Under the pieces are notes generated by a model. The model worked only from the letters and a program-made list of their open reading frames with translations, made no database searches and was not told where the DNA came from. A stretch of DNA of 64,000 nucleotides from Siphonodentalium dalli. Lineage: Eukaryota > Mollusca > Scaphopoda > Gadilida > Siphonodentaliidae. The translations under genes and the position numbers were made by a program. This document shows, piece by piece, positions 13,211-24,429 of the stretch. Location: contig CP136063.1 of assembly GCA_032622095.1 (NCBI GenBank), positions 8,167,814 to 8,231,813 of the forward strand, given 5' to 3'. How positions within the stretch are numbered: the stretch's first letter is position 1; every line of letters starts with the position of its first letter.

Positions 13211-14830
13211 AAAAGGCACCGACCGCACCTCTCCTGTCCGACCACGGAATGAGATATTATATCATGCAGTGAATAACCCTCTGCATCCATAGGCAATCGG
13301 GAAAGTTGTTAACTTGTGGAAGTGAATATATTAACCCATACGCCGCGGTCGAATTCGCTATGCATGTACGCAAAATCACAGAGAAACACCCACTGATCTT
13401 ACCGAGATGGTTCACAGAGAAACACCCACTGATTGTACCGAGATGGTTCACAGAGAAACACCCACTGATCGTACCGAGATGGTTCACAGAGAAACACCCA
13501 CTGATCGCACCGAGATGGTTCACAGAGAAACACCCACTGATCGTACCGAGATGGTTCACAGAGAAACACCCACTGATCGTACCGAGATGGTTCACAGAGA
13601 AACACCAACTGATCGTACCGAGATGGTTCACAGAGAAACACCCACTGATCGTACCGAGATGGTTCACAGAGAAACACCCACTGATCGTACCGAGATGGTT
13701 CACAGAGAAACACCCACTGATCGTACCGAGATGGTTCACAGAGAAACACCCACTGATCGTACCGAGATGGTTCACAGAGAAACACCCACTGATCGTACCG
13801 AGATGGTTCACAGAGAAACACCCACTGATCGTACCGAGATGGTTCACAGAAAAACACCCACTGATCGTACCGAGATGGTTCACAGAGAAACACCCACTGA
13901 TCGTACCGAGATGGTTCATGGATACTACCGTGCAGAATAGACCTGTATGTACCAAAGTTCTAATCTCCTAGTCGATTTCTCAAGCGGAAACGCCATTCAA
14001 TCACTATAAAACACTCTCAGTACATGCATGGCATTGATTATATATGATAATAATTAATATATCAATACAACTATTAACAACGTATGATATATTCATCAAG
14101 TTCGTGGTTTATTTTTATTTCTGTATGATAATATTTTCGTGTAATATTTGCGAGGGTGGGGTCCATGGGGCGGGGGTGGTCAAGTGTCCGAAATTTCAAA
14201 GTTTTACAGAGAAACATTGTCCTACACCCTGATGATGTCATTTGTCGTGTTGAAGAATTCACTCGTGTATGCTTACCGATAAGATATGATGTCCCTTTCC
14301 GTTGTCAGGCAGCTAGGGGAGGTGCGGTCGGTACCTTTTTATTTATTTTGGGCATCTGGCGGTATCGGCCGCAAGCTAGGCGGTTAACATTGCCGTTTGT
14401 GCTTGATATATCTTGGGGATTTGAACTTTGGTACATACATGTCTATTCTGCACGATAGTACATGCCCCATCTCGCTCGGTCCCCTGGTGGCGGTACGGAC
14501 GGCTGGTGTTATTTTCTGTGTTTTGCGTACAAGCATAGCGAATTTGACCGCAGCGTATGGGTTAATATATTCACTTCCGGTATACCTGGCAGCTAGCCCG
14601 ATCGGCCATGGGTATAGAGTGGGTATTAGCTGCATGGTATGATGTCCCTTTCCATGGCCAGGCAGCTAGGAGAGGTGCGGTCGGTGCCTTTTTTTATTTT
14701 GCATACCTGGCGGAATCGGCCGCAAGTTAGGGGCTAACAAGGCCGTTTCCGCTCAAGCTATCGACTTGTGATTGGAACTTTGGCACATATAAGTCTATTC
14801 TGCACGGTATTGAACCATCCCGATCGGACC
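13211..14830. repeat. Composite fold-back element
   Basis: Nested inverted repeats pair 13321-13385 with 14515-14577 (sharing GTGAATATATTAACCCATAC) and 13915-13972 with 14410-14466 (sharing GTGCAGAATAGAC and GTACCAAAGTTC). The word AGAGGTGCGGTCGGTGCC occurs at about 14675 and inverted at 13213-13235. The segments 14285-14480 and 14638-14830 are direct copies of each other. Together this is a fold-back arrangement with one arm expanded by the 36-bp minisatellite. No transposase is present. Confidence 0.65.
13378..13917. repeat. 36-bp minisatellite, 15 copies
   Basis: Fifteen head-to-tail copies of a 36-bp unit (ACAGAGAAACACCCACTGAT followed by CGTACCGAGATGGTTC), nearly identical: only a handful of substitutions are visible (for example CACCAACTG in one unit, CGCACC in another). 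Because 36 is divisible by three and the unit has no stop in several frames, long open frames of 160-230 codons appear on both strands. These are a by-product of periodicity, not genes. Confidence 0.92.
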
Positions 14831-14834
14831 CTTC

Positions 14835-15590
14835 GCGATTGTGCGATCTGGTGCGGTCAGGTACGGTCAGGTACGGTCGGGTGCGCGGTGAGGTACGACC
14901 GGGTGCGGTCGGGTTTTAGTAGGACCGTTAACAACAGTTCAAAACGTGGTGGAACAACTACTTTGAAAGTCAATATCTGGTCAACAAATCCTACAATTAA
15001 TGGGCCACAACTGCATTTAATTATGGTCAGGTTTCATGAAAGGAGTCATGTGTATGTATTCACACACCACGAAAGGAGTCCATGTGCATTACTGAACCAG
15101 AGTCACATCGATCGTTACAAGCCGTATACAAAGCATAATGTTTAATTATAAGTAAGATGATCATGCGTAACACCATGGGCACAAACCCACCATTGTTAAA
15201 TTGTTACAGTACATCAATGGCGTTTTAGAGATTTGATGAACGTTTAACGTGGTGTATACAATCCGCTGTGATTCAATGATTAGCAAACCAGAGCATATTC
15301 TCTCTCTCTGGTTATTGTGTTGTTGTTGTTGTCGTGGCGGCCTTAAAGTAAGCTTCACTGTTCCAAAGGTAAGGGTGTTTGCACACACCAGCATTTTTCG
15401 TACAACTAACTGCAACATGCACATTGAGGCCAGGAAACCTTGTCTAGTATTTAAAAGGGAGGTAAAGTGAACAATTTTGAATGGGGATTTCCATGCAAAT
15501 CTCCGGAGCAAAAGTTATGTATGAAGCAGTTGACCGGAAACCAAAGCAGCCATATCATTGAGTAGACATAATATTTAACTGGCTGGTGCG
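14835..15590. other. No gene; (GGTACGGTC) and (TTG) simple repeats
   Basis: GC-rich degenerate repeats of GGTACGGTCRGGT at 14855-14920 and a short (TTG) run at about 15317-15332. No coding feature is supported. Confidence 0.4.
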
Positions 15591-15800
15591 CTGATTATCA
15601 TTTGTAACTATGTGACAAAAACATGTCGCATTTTTTAAACGACTTCCAAATATAACTTTGTAACCCTTTTTAAACAAGGATGGGTGAGATATTTTCATTT
15701 TTCTAGTTGGTATTATTCTCTGATAATCATTGGTAACTTTGTGACAAAAATCACGTCGCATTTTTGAAACGACTTCCAAATGTGACTTTGTGACAAAAAA
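15591..15800. repeat. About 130-bp direct duplication
   Basis: 15591-15665 and 15720-15800 share GATAATCATTGGTAACTTTG, GTGACAAAAA and GTCGCATTTTTGAAACGAC with few differences. It is a local tandem duplication of unknown origin. Confidence 0.65.
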
Positions 15801-16409
15801 CACGCCCGATATGTTTTACTTGTAACCTCTGTAACCCGGTTACAAATGCATAAGGTATAGTTCTTGCACCAAATATGGACATATCTATTTTGAGGCCATA
15901 GCGAACTGAAAATGAGAGTGTTCTAAAGCCGTTATCGACTCATAATGAATTATTATAAATTAGTTATGGGTGAAAATAACACGAATAAACCAACTCACGA
16001 CGTATCAGATGTACGCTCTTTTAAATGTGTTGTCACTGTGGTCTGCGCCATAAAACAGAATACCGGATAGGGCATATATAGGTCCATTATGAGCTTACTT
16101 CAGATACTCCAATATGAACCTATGTGAAGATTATTAACCTATTTGGTCTGATATTCCAATTGCGGTGCAAATACTTTTTGTGGCAGGTTTCGCTAGTTTT
16201 CGATAGTTTACCTTCGTTTGATAATATCGAATTATACATAAAAAATAAAGGAAATTTCATGGACAATGAGACACATTGAAATGTATTGTTACTGAGATGA
16301 ATGATTTTGGGAATCTGGGGAATATGATAGATGGTGTGTTTTTCCAATATCGGATATGTAAACCTGGTCACTGGTATAGTACAGGTTTGGGGCTATTACA
16401 TGCCAATGT

Positions 16410-16660
16410 AATCGATTACGATTACAAATACTTTTGATTTACAAGATTACGATTACGATTACTGATTAATTATTACTTGCGCCAGTCCATGCTGGACGCA
16501 AGTAATGTTTTCGGCTCGTGTCTTTGTCTGTTTATTTGTCTGTTTATTTGTCCTTCCGGGGATATAACCGAGATAACGGAAGCTGAAAATGAGGCCAACG
16601 CGCATGCGTTATTGTTCCAGTAATTTTTACGAAGCATTGAAGTTGGAAATTTCAATCACA
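16410..16660 (-). repeat. Pearl-like element end, reversed, beside a GATTACGATTAC stretch
   Basis: A hairpin at 16473-16506 (ATTACTTGCGCCAG...CTGGACGCAAGTAAT) is followed by a (TGTCTGTTTATT) microsatellite. Read on the minus strand this is the microsatellite-then-hairpin end seen in the other tandem-core families. The preceding 16410-16470 is a TAATCGATTACGATTAC-type stretch resembling one at 31.7 kb. Confidence 0.5.
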
Positions 16661-16903
16661 TCCGCGGCTGTGTGAATTTACTGAATTACTGGTTATGTCT
16701 GATAATCGTATGAAATTCAGACTTCATGAAATCAATTTAACTATGGCTCAACCGAATCAGAGGTGCTGCGATACTCGACACAGGAATTTACGAAGATACA
16801 TGTAAGACAAGGTCATGGACACCTGACCGAGGTGTTGTTTGTTTAGTCGCAGCGCTCTGAAAGAGGTCATGTTTTCTGTTCCAAATTCTGAAATTACACA
16901 TCG

Positions 16904-17893
16904 TTTAAGGGCTTTGTGGACCCAATTTTTCCAAAATTTCCCAAAATTTTATAGAGTCCAAATAAAGGATTCTGTTCATGTATATCAGTAATAATAGAAA
17001 CCATGCCCATTGATGCAACATTTTGAGAGTATACTTCGTGGTGGATTATGTTAGAAATACAAAATGTGAACTTTATTGAGATTAAAAAAAAATTAATTTA
17101 CAGGCAATGGTCCAAGAAAAACAAAGTCCAAATCTAAGAATCAAATATGGGAATATGTACTGAACACTGTGATGAATGATGTATTACAAAAACAAAATTA
17201 TATTTCTTGAGTGTTCTTTGATAAAATTACTTTGAATCGGTTGTTGACAAATAATATATACTTGCTTAAACATTGGCTATGTGGGTGGTAGCAGGCACGG
17301 GTTAACAGCTGGCCATTGTAACTGCTCTGGACTATGTTGACAATAGAATGCTAATCCTCACTCATACCCCTACCAGATCACCATACTAATTCTAGTAAGT
17401 AGGTCACCACTCACTCAGGGTGATCACTCATGTGGAAGTTTGACACTGTTAAAAAGCCATTCACACCAGACTGGACATCAGCCATGAAAGGTTGACCCAT
17501 TAACTGCTGCCTCTCAGTCAACCATATTATGAAGTTAGTATATCATTTGTCAACAACCGGTTCAAAGTAATTTTATCAAAGAACACTCAAGAAATATATA
17601 TATTTTTTTGTAATACATCATTCATCACAGTGTTCAGTACAGATTCCCATATTTGATTCTTAGATTTGGACTTTGTTTTTCTTGGGCCATTGCCTGTAAA
17701 TAAATTTTTTTTAAATCTCAATAAAGTTCACATTTTGTATTTCTAACATAATCCACCATGAGGTATACTCTCAAAATGTTGCATCAATGGGCATGGTTTC
17801 TATTATTACTAATATACATGAACAGAATCCTTTATTTGGACTCTATAAAATTTTGGGAAATTTTGGAAAAATTGGGTCCACAAAGCCCTTAAA
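16904..17893. repeat. Long fold-back element with about 355-bp arms
   Basis: The left arm 16904-17260 is nearly the reverse complement of the right arm 17530-17893; both contain the words TTTGTGGACCCAATTTTTCC, AGGATTCTGTTCATG and TTTGATTCTTAGATTTGGAC in opposite orientation. The centre of about 270 bp also occurs at 8.87-9.06 kb. No coding capacity. Long inverted arms around a short centre suggest a fold-back or MITE derivative. Confidence 0.8.
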
Positions 17894-18267
17894 TGAATGA
17901 AGAGATGTTACTGTTACAATTCCTATTTACGGCTATTGGAAATCTTCATGTTATTAATTCTGAGTTAGGTAAGTCGGATTTCTTGTATTTATCACACAAT
18001 TTGAGAGAAAATTCACCACAATTTGGCACAGATCAAATGCTGTGAAAATCTAAATCATTCGGAAATGGGGAAAACTATCTGACTATTTCGGTTTTTGTAG
18101 AACTTTTATAGCCTATATCCTAAATGCACATTTTAAATGATTTCGAGAAAGTTCTCACATGTAATTTGATGAATATTTATGAGATACTAGCCAACTGCTA
18201 GTAGGTACCCTGCTGCCCAGTGCTGGACAAAAGTTCAAAACAAGTCACACTCAGTGTCCACTTAAGT

Positions 18268-18815
18268 TAAGTTTTAACCGCGGTGCAGTTAGCATTGCCA
18301 CAGCGGCCAAAATGCAACTTCACTGCGGCTCCAACTGCTAACTACGGTTGGGCCGCAGTGTACTTGCCATTCGGCCATGGTGTAGTTGCCACGGTGTACC
18401 GGTACGTTCATTAAACTGAAAAAATATGATACAAACCAGAAATCTAACCACGGTGAATTCGACCGCGTTGTACCACGCTGGACAAAACAAGTGTCCATTG
18501 GCACCGCAGTGTATTTGCCGTTCGGCCGCGGTGTCAGAGCTTGTAACTGCAGTTGAGCACTGCAGCCGAACGGCAAGTACACCGTGGCCCAACAGCAAGT
18601 ACACTGCGGCCGAAAGGCAACTACACCGCAGCCGAACGGCATGTACACCGTGGTTAGATTTCTGGTTAGTATCGTCTTTTTTCAGTTTAATTAACGTAAA
18701 CCGCGGCAATTACACCATAGCCGAACGGCAAGTACACCGCGGCCCAACTGTAGTTAGCCAGTGGAGCCGCAGTGTAGTTGCATTTCAGCCACGGTGGCAA
18801 TGCTAACTGCACCGC
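18268..18815. repeat. GC-rich fold-back (TACACCGCGGCC type), copy 1
   Basis: Arms of about 150-250 bp face each other: ACCGCGGTGCAGTTAGCATT near the left end returns as AATGCTAACTGCACCGCT near the right end, and TTAAACTGAAAAAATATGAT pairs with ATCGTCTTTTTTCAGTTTAA. The inside is packed with variants of GGCCGCAGTGTACTTGCCGT. It has no open frame that looks coding. Confidence 0.75.
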
Positions 18816-18847
18816 TATGGGAGGCCAAATTCACATTTAATAATTTT

Positions 18848-19025
18848 AATTGTGCTTAAGCGCAATCAATTGCGCTTAAGCGCAATTAATTGCACTTAAG
18901 TGCAAATAATTATGCTTAAGCACAATCATTTGCGCTTAAGCGCAATCATTGCACTTAAGCGCAATCAATTGCGCTTAAGCACAATCAATTGCGCTTAAGC
19001 GCAATTAATTGCGCTTATGCGCAAT
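18848..19025. repeat. Array of GCGCTTAAGCGC palindromes (9 units)
   Basis: Nine units, spaced 19-20 bp, each built on CTTAAG flanked by GCGC/GTGC/GCAC halves; many are perfect 12-16 bp palindromes, and the last has TTATGC. The flank GGGAGGCCAAATTCACATTTA matches that of the 4-unit array at 9.44 kb. Confidence 0.8.
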
Positions 19026-19280
19026 TCATGGTTATATGTAACAACACCCCTGGTGAATAAATACATGTAGGTTTCTCCATACCGGTACCAGTAACTTAGT
19101 TCATTAATTCCTATTGACATGTCACTTCTTGGTTTCATTGGTTTGGATGGGTAGGGAGCTAGCCCAACTTCTTTATCAAAATGGCTGACTCGCAATAGTA
19201 TCACCTTCTGTTTTAGTTGGAGCGATTCGTGATAGCATAATTATAGCATTATATTATCTTAGGTATATATTAGTTGGGGC

Positions 19281-19664
19281 TACCGCTATACTTAAAGTAA
19301 TTGACCACCAATAACGTGGTGTCACCCCGTTAATATGGCGGTACTATACCGCGGTATCCTCCAATACCGCGTTACTGATACCGCTTGTTAACGTGAACAA
19401 GTATGTGTGAGTAAATACCTCCCCTAAAAGAGTTCCATGAAAATCACTGCGGTATTCAACAAAATTAATGCGGTGCCCGCTATAATTTTGTTGAATACCG
19501 CGGTATTTTCATGGAACTCTACTCTTTGAGGGGAGGTATTTACTCACACATACTTGTTCGCGTTAACAAGCGGTATCAGTACCGCGGTATTGGAGGTATA
19601 GTACCGCCATATTAACGGGGTGACACCACGTTATTTGTGGTCAATTACTTTAAGTATAGCGGTA
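19281..19664. mobile_element. Palindromic MITE derivative, 384 bp
   Basis: Nearly the whole segment is one inverted repeat: TACCGCTATACTTAAAGTAA at the left end faces TTACTTTAAGTATAGCGGTA at the right, and the match continues to a centre near 19475. The ends equal those of the MITE copies at 19739 and 22586, so it looks like two left halves joined head to head. A partial further end (19665-19735) follows. Confidence 0.8.
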
Positions 19665-19738
19665 AATTACCGAGGTGACACCACGTTATCGGTGGCCAAT
19701 TACATTAAGGATAGCTATAGTTGTTGGCTAAATTGTCA

Positions 19739-20133
19739 TACCGCTATACTTAAAGTAATTGACCACCAATAACGTGGTGTCACCCCGTTAATACCGCGTT
19801 ACTATACCGCGGTATCCTCCAATACCGCGGTACTGATACCGCTTGTTAATGCGAACAAGTATGTGGGAGTAAATACTAGTACCTCCCCTCAAAGGGTTCC
19901 ATGAAAATCACCGCGGTATTCAAAAAAATTAATGCAGTGCCCGCTAAAAGACCGCGGTATTCAAAAAAATTAATGCGGTGCCCGCTAAAAGACTGCGGTA
20001 TCATTATCACCCAATACCGTAACTCCACCGTCATGACCATCTCGATACCGTTACCGTTTATTATCGGTATCACCGTGGTCATGACCGGGGTATCACCCCG
20101 TTTTTCTGGTCAATTACTTTGAGAATAGCGGTA
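19739..20133 (+). mobile_element. MITE with ACCGCTAT terminal inverted repeats, copy 2
   Basis: Terminal inverted repeats of about 26 bp (TACCGCTATACTTAAAGTAA and TTACTTTGAGAATAGCGGTA) bound 395 bp without coding capacity. The interior is rich in ACCGCGGTAT words and includes an internal 45-bp duplication (19910-19990, GCGGTATTCAAAAAAATTAA twice). No transposase is linked. Confidence 0.75.
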
Positions 20134-20169
20134 CATGTACCGATACATGTACCCGGTACATGTGTAGTT

Positions 20170-20820
20170 ACATGTACTAGTACCGGTGTAACACGTCATC
20201 TCCCCTCCCCTGGGTATGTTCCGCCCGGGGGGAAGATGTCCAAGGATATCTCCCCCCACCCTGGATATTTCCCCCCCCCCATGTACGACTAAAAAATGAT
20301 TTCACTCATATGATATTGTTTGGTTCTGAAATGGCCAGAAAAATGTTTTTTGAGATTAAAAAAATAATTTTTTTTTTTTTTTTATTTATAAATAAAACAA
20401 AAGTGACAAAATTAGTGTTTTCACGAATTTGATTGTCTGAAATGACCAGAAAAATGTTTTTTTTTAATTCAATTTTTTTCTTTTCTTTCAAACGTACAGG
20501 CTTGGATATTCCACCCCACCCCCACCCAGCACCTACATGACAAAAAAATCATCTTATGGTTTTATCGCTTATTTTGCTTGAAACAGCGAGAAAGTAGCTT
20601 CTCCAAGAGCCAGTATTTGGGGTGGGGGGGAGATGTCCAGGTCAGGATATCTCCACTCCCCACCCAGCACCTACATGTAAATGACAAATAAATCATTGTA
20701 TGGATTTATTGCTTGTTTTGCTTTATATAGTCATGAAACAGCGAGAAATTAACTTCTTATGAGAAAAAGTTTTTTGAGTCAGGGTTTGGGGGGGGGAGGT
20801 CCAGGTCAGGATACCTTGTT
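20170..20820 (+). repeat. CATGACAAAAAAATCATC tandem family, short array
   Basis: About two and a half units of a roughly 170-bp repeat with CAGCACCTACATGACAAAAA, TCATCTTATGGTTTTATCGC, AGTCATGAAACAGCGAGAAA and GATGTCCAGGTCAGGATA. The same family forms the longer array at 24.4-25.9 kb, and the lead-in ACCGGTGTAACACGTCATCTC is also shared, so the two arrays are direct copies. Confidence 0.7.
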
Positions 20821-20888
20821 CTTACATGTATACATGTACAATTGTACATACCATTCATATTATGACATAAATGTATAGTGTAAATTGC

Positions 20889-21480
20889 AGCTCATGTTAT
20901 TGTCATGTTAGTACTCTGTGAGTCTAGTGTTATTTAAACAAATGCCATGTTATGTAAACAAACAGTACTGGTACATACAGGGTGTGCAATAAACAAAACA
21001 CTCAACACGGTGGAGACCGCCACTACATGTATGTAATTGAACTTTTGTTAGAAATGCCACCAAGTTTTTTACAACATACCGGTATACCGGTAGCTATCGC
21101 TAATCTTCATCTCAAGATATCTGTGTTGAATGGGCCACTATCAATCACTCTCCTAAGAATCGTAACGGTGTGGAGTGTTTTGCTTACCGCTCACTGTTTA
21201 CGTGCTGTACATGTATATACATGTAAACAAACGCTTGGCTCACACAAAGTCAAAGTGTGTTTCAACTTTTGTGGATAAGAATGCATTCATATTATCATTA
21301 TTATCTTCTACCCGGTACCTGTATACATGTACCCGGTAGTCTTAGTATATTCTTGGGGAAATTTTCATAATTTGGTAAAAACAAATCTAAGTTATAACCT
21401 GTACATGTATAACAAAGGCCATCCATGCATTTAAGAACCACAGATATAAGGAGAATCACTGCATTTTATCTTTTAACTGG
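20889..21480 (+). repeat. Inverted duplication, left arm
   Basis: Matches the reverse complement of 23440-23990. Shared words include CATGTTATGTAAACAAACAGTA, GTTTTGCTTACCGCTCACTG and GAGAATCACTGCATTTTATC (given here on the plus strand). The copies differ at many positions, so the duplication is not recent. Confidence 0.7.
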
Positions 21481-21534
21481 GACCACATGCATCGTGGTGC
21501 AACCCCGGTGCACACAGTATACCCTGCTTGACAA

Positions 21535-21880
21535 AACAACTGTCCACCTAACCGCGGTGCAGTTAGCGTTGCCACCGCGGCTGAAATGCAACTACACCGC
21601 GGCTCCACCGGCTAACTACAGTTGGGCCGCGGTGTACTTGCCGTTAGGCCATGGTGTAGTTGTCGCGGTGTATGTTCAATAAACTGAAAAAAGATGATAC
21701 AAACCAGAAATCTAACCACGGTGTACATGCCATTCAGCTGCGGTGTAGTTGCCTTTCGGCCGCAGTGTACTGCAGTTACAAACTCTTGACACCGCGGCCG
21801 AACGACAAATACATGTACACTGTGGTGCCAACGGACACTTGTTTTGTCCAGCGGGGTACACCTTACCGCCGTGTTGGAAG
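21535..21880 (+). repeat. GC-rich fold-back, partial copy 2
   Basis: Carries ACCGCGGTGCAGTTAGCGTT, GGGCCGCGGTGTACTTGCCG, ATAAACTGAAAAAAGATGAT and AACGGACACTTGTTTTGTCC, all found in the 18.27-18.82 kb fold-back. The order corresponds to the left arm and part of the centre; the closing arm is absent. Confidence 0.7.
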
Positions 21881-22585
21881 TTACCACAGTATACAGGGAC
21901 ATTTCTATGGTTGTTTTGTACTTTTGATACCTGTTACAGGTATGGGCGCCCAAACTCGAGAAGCCCAAATGACTCCCAAATTCCTAGTGGTGAGTCAACC
22001 TGAATTTTCAAGGCAATTTAACAATATGCAATGTAAATAAAAAGTCTGCCATTGCAATACAGCCTTCATTTGCATGTTGAATTTTTAAATCAGAAATTTA
22101 AATGTCATATTTATAATATACAATTGTTTCAATGTATAAGCCATATTTAAAAGTTATATTGGGATACCGTTACTTCATATATACAAATGTAGATCTTCGG
22201 CCCAAGTTCGGGGTGTCCTCTAGATGGGAGCTTACCATTTTTTCAGAATTATTTTAAAAACATGGCCACCGTTGGTCATATTGGATTTCAAATTTTAATC
22301 CATCGTTATACCAGTCAGCCTACAATTATTATATAAAGTGAAATGCATTGAAAAATTACAGGCAGTTTTGGATCAACTCTAGATGGTAGCTATTGAATTT
22401 GTACAATTTCAGATGAAAAACATGGATGCTGACAGCCATCTTGGATCTCACTGAGAGCTTTCCGATGAATGGCAACAAGCCATATTTCCAACTAAATCCT
22501 GAAAAGTTTATACTAATAATTCTGCTGTGGTTAAGGGGTCGTTTATTTAGACCATTACTGTACCGGTACATGTAATCCGAAGACA

Positions 22586-22932
22586 TACCGCTATTCTCAA
22601 AGTAATTGACCAGAAAAAGGGGGTGATACCCCGGTCATGACCGCGGTGATACCGGTAATAAACGGTAGCGGTATCGAGACGGTCATGGCGTGGAGTTATG
22701 GTATTGGGCGATAATGATACCGTGGTCTTTTAGCGGGCACCGTATTAATTTTGTTGAATACCGCGGTGATTTGCATGGAACTCTTTTAGGGGAGGTATTT
22801 ACTCACACATACTTGTTCGCGTTGACAAGCGGTATCAGTACCGCGGTATTGGAGGATACCATGGTATAGTACTGCCATATTAACGGGGTGACACCACGTT
22901 ATTGGTGGTCAATTACTTTAAGTATAGCGGTA
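22586..22932 (-). mobile_element. MITE with ACCGCTAT terminal inverted repeats, copy 3
   Basis: The reverse-orientation relative of copy 2: it begins TACCGCTATTCTCAAAGTAA and ends TTACTTTAAGTATAGCGGTA. The internal 45-bp duplication of copy 2 is absent, giving 347 bp. No open frame. Confidence 0.75.
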
Positions 22933-23270
22933 CAAGCAAGTTAACTCATGCCCACGATTCTGAGCATAAAGTCTGTTATATACCGGTGGAAGAGTAACGG
23001 GACGGGACTCGGTCCAAAGCAGCATCGACCCCAACCAATATCATACAGTGTCATAAGTTATTGTGATATGAGAAGACTTCGAGTGGTATTTATATAGGAA
23101 ATTGCTACCGTACCGATACGGTATCTCTTAATTCAATTTATCTAATTCAATTTATTTTTAATTGCCCAAAATGCACATTAATACAATGCCTGTACATGTA
23201 TATAATATATAAATGCGAATGTGTCTCTGACCCTCTCCCTTTCTCTTCAGTACATGTAAATGTATGTCAA

Positions 23271-24357
23271 GCTATAGCGGTACTTAAAAGTAATTGACCA
23301 CCTACCGGTACCGGTACATGTATAACGTGATGTAAACTGATGTTATCCCAGTAATACTGCAGTAACCTCCAATACTGGGATAAGGTTACCGCGTGAACAC
23401 TACATGTACCTTGGTTGCACCACGACACATGCGGTCCTGGTTCGCATACATGAAAATAAAATGCAGTGATTCTCCTCATATCTGTGGCACTTAAAGACAT
23501 GGATGGCCTTCGTTATAGGTTGTAATTTATAAATAACAGTTTAATACCAAATTATGAAAATTTCCCCAAAAATATACTAATAATATAGAATAATGATCAT
23601 ATTATGAATGCATTATTATCCACAAATCACACTTTGTACATGTATGAGCCGATTGTTTGTTTATATACTGTTATGGTACAGCATGTAAATAGTGAGCGAT
23701 AAGCAAAACATGCAACACTGTGGCGAGAGTGATTCATGTCGAGAGTGATTCATGGTGACCCATTAAACACAAAAATCTTGAGAGGTGAAGATAAGCGATA
23801 GATATACATGTACCTGTATGTTGTAATCAACTTGTGCCAGTGGGCATTTCTAACAAAAGTTCAAAAAGTGGGTGTCTCCTTAGTGTTGAGGGTTTTGCTT
23901 ATCACATAATTTTTATGTACATGTACTGTTTGTTTACATAACATGGCGTTTGTTTACATAACACAGGGTACTAACATGCCAATAACATGCCGCACTTTAC
24001 ACAATATTTATGATTTGTTAAAGAACAATGTTTGTCTATAATACATGTATAATATTTCTGTTTATGGCGGTTTTAACCGATGTGACTATTTTAACCATAC
24101 CGGTACATGTACCGGTACAATATACATGTATACATGTACATGTACCCACCGGCAACACTTACCGTATCTTTAACAAGATCCTCATGGACATATTATTTTC
24201 TTCAATTTTTGGTGCGACGACCGTGGTATCATAACCAAATGGTACCGTAACTCCACCGGAGTTCCCATTTTGATACTGCTGTGGATACAGTAATACAACC
24301 GGTCATTACTGGGGTATCACCCCATTTTTCAAGTCAATGACTTTGATCATAGTGGTA
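23271..24357 (+). mobile_element. MITE copy 4, split by an inserted segment
   Basis: 23271-23400 resembles the first third of the MITE (CGGTACTTAAAAGTAATTGA ...CCAATACTGGGATAAGGTTACC) and 24225-24357 its last third (GGTACCGTAACTCCACCGG ...GTCAATGACTTTGATCATAG). About 820 bp lie between, most of which is the inverted arm at 23440-23990. The MITE was therefore probably interrupted by that segment or rearranged with it. Confidence 0.55.
23440..23990 (-). repeat. Inverted duplication, right arm
   Basis: Reverse-complement relative of 20889-21480 (words AAAATGCAGTGATTCTCCTC, GATAAGCAAAACATGCAACA, TACTGTTTGTTTACATAACA). It sits inside MITE copy 4. Confidence 0.7.
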
Positions 24358-24429
24358 TGTTCCATATGCATACGTACCGGTACATCAAGCCATCCACATT
24401 TCAGCACGGACTGTGATGAAATTTGGCAT

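Noticed and set aside
13378-13917. Resemblance to a CRISPR array
   Set aside because: The 36-bp repeats are directly adjacent with no spacers, and the context is eukaryotic.
13257-13971. Long repetitive open frames of 160-230 codons on both strands
   Set aside because: They arise because the 36-bp minisatellite unit is a multiple of three and lacks stops in several frames; no ends, promoter or family support a protein.
18289-18806. Open frames of about 120 codons in the GC-rich fold-back
   Set aside because: They appear on both strands of an inverted repeat and reflect stop-poor GC-rich sequence.
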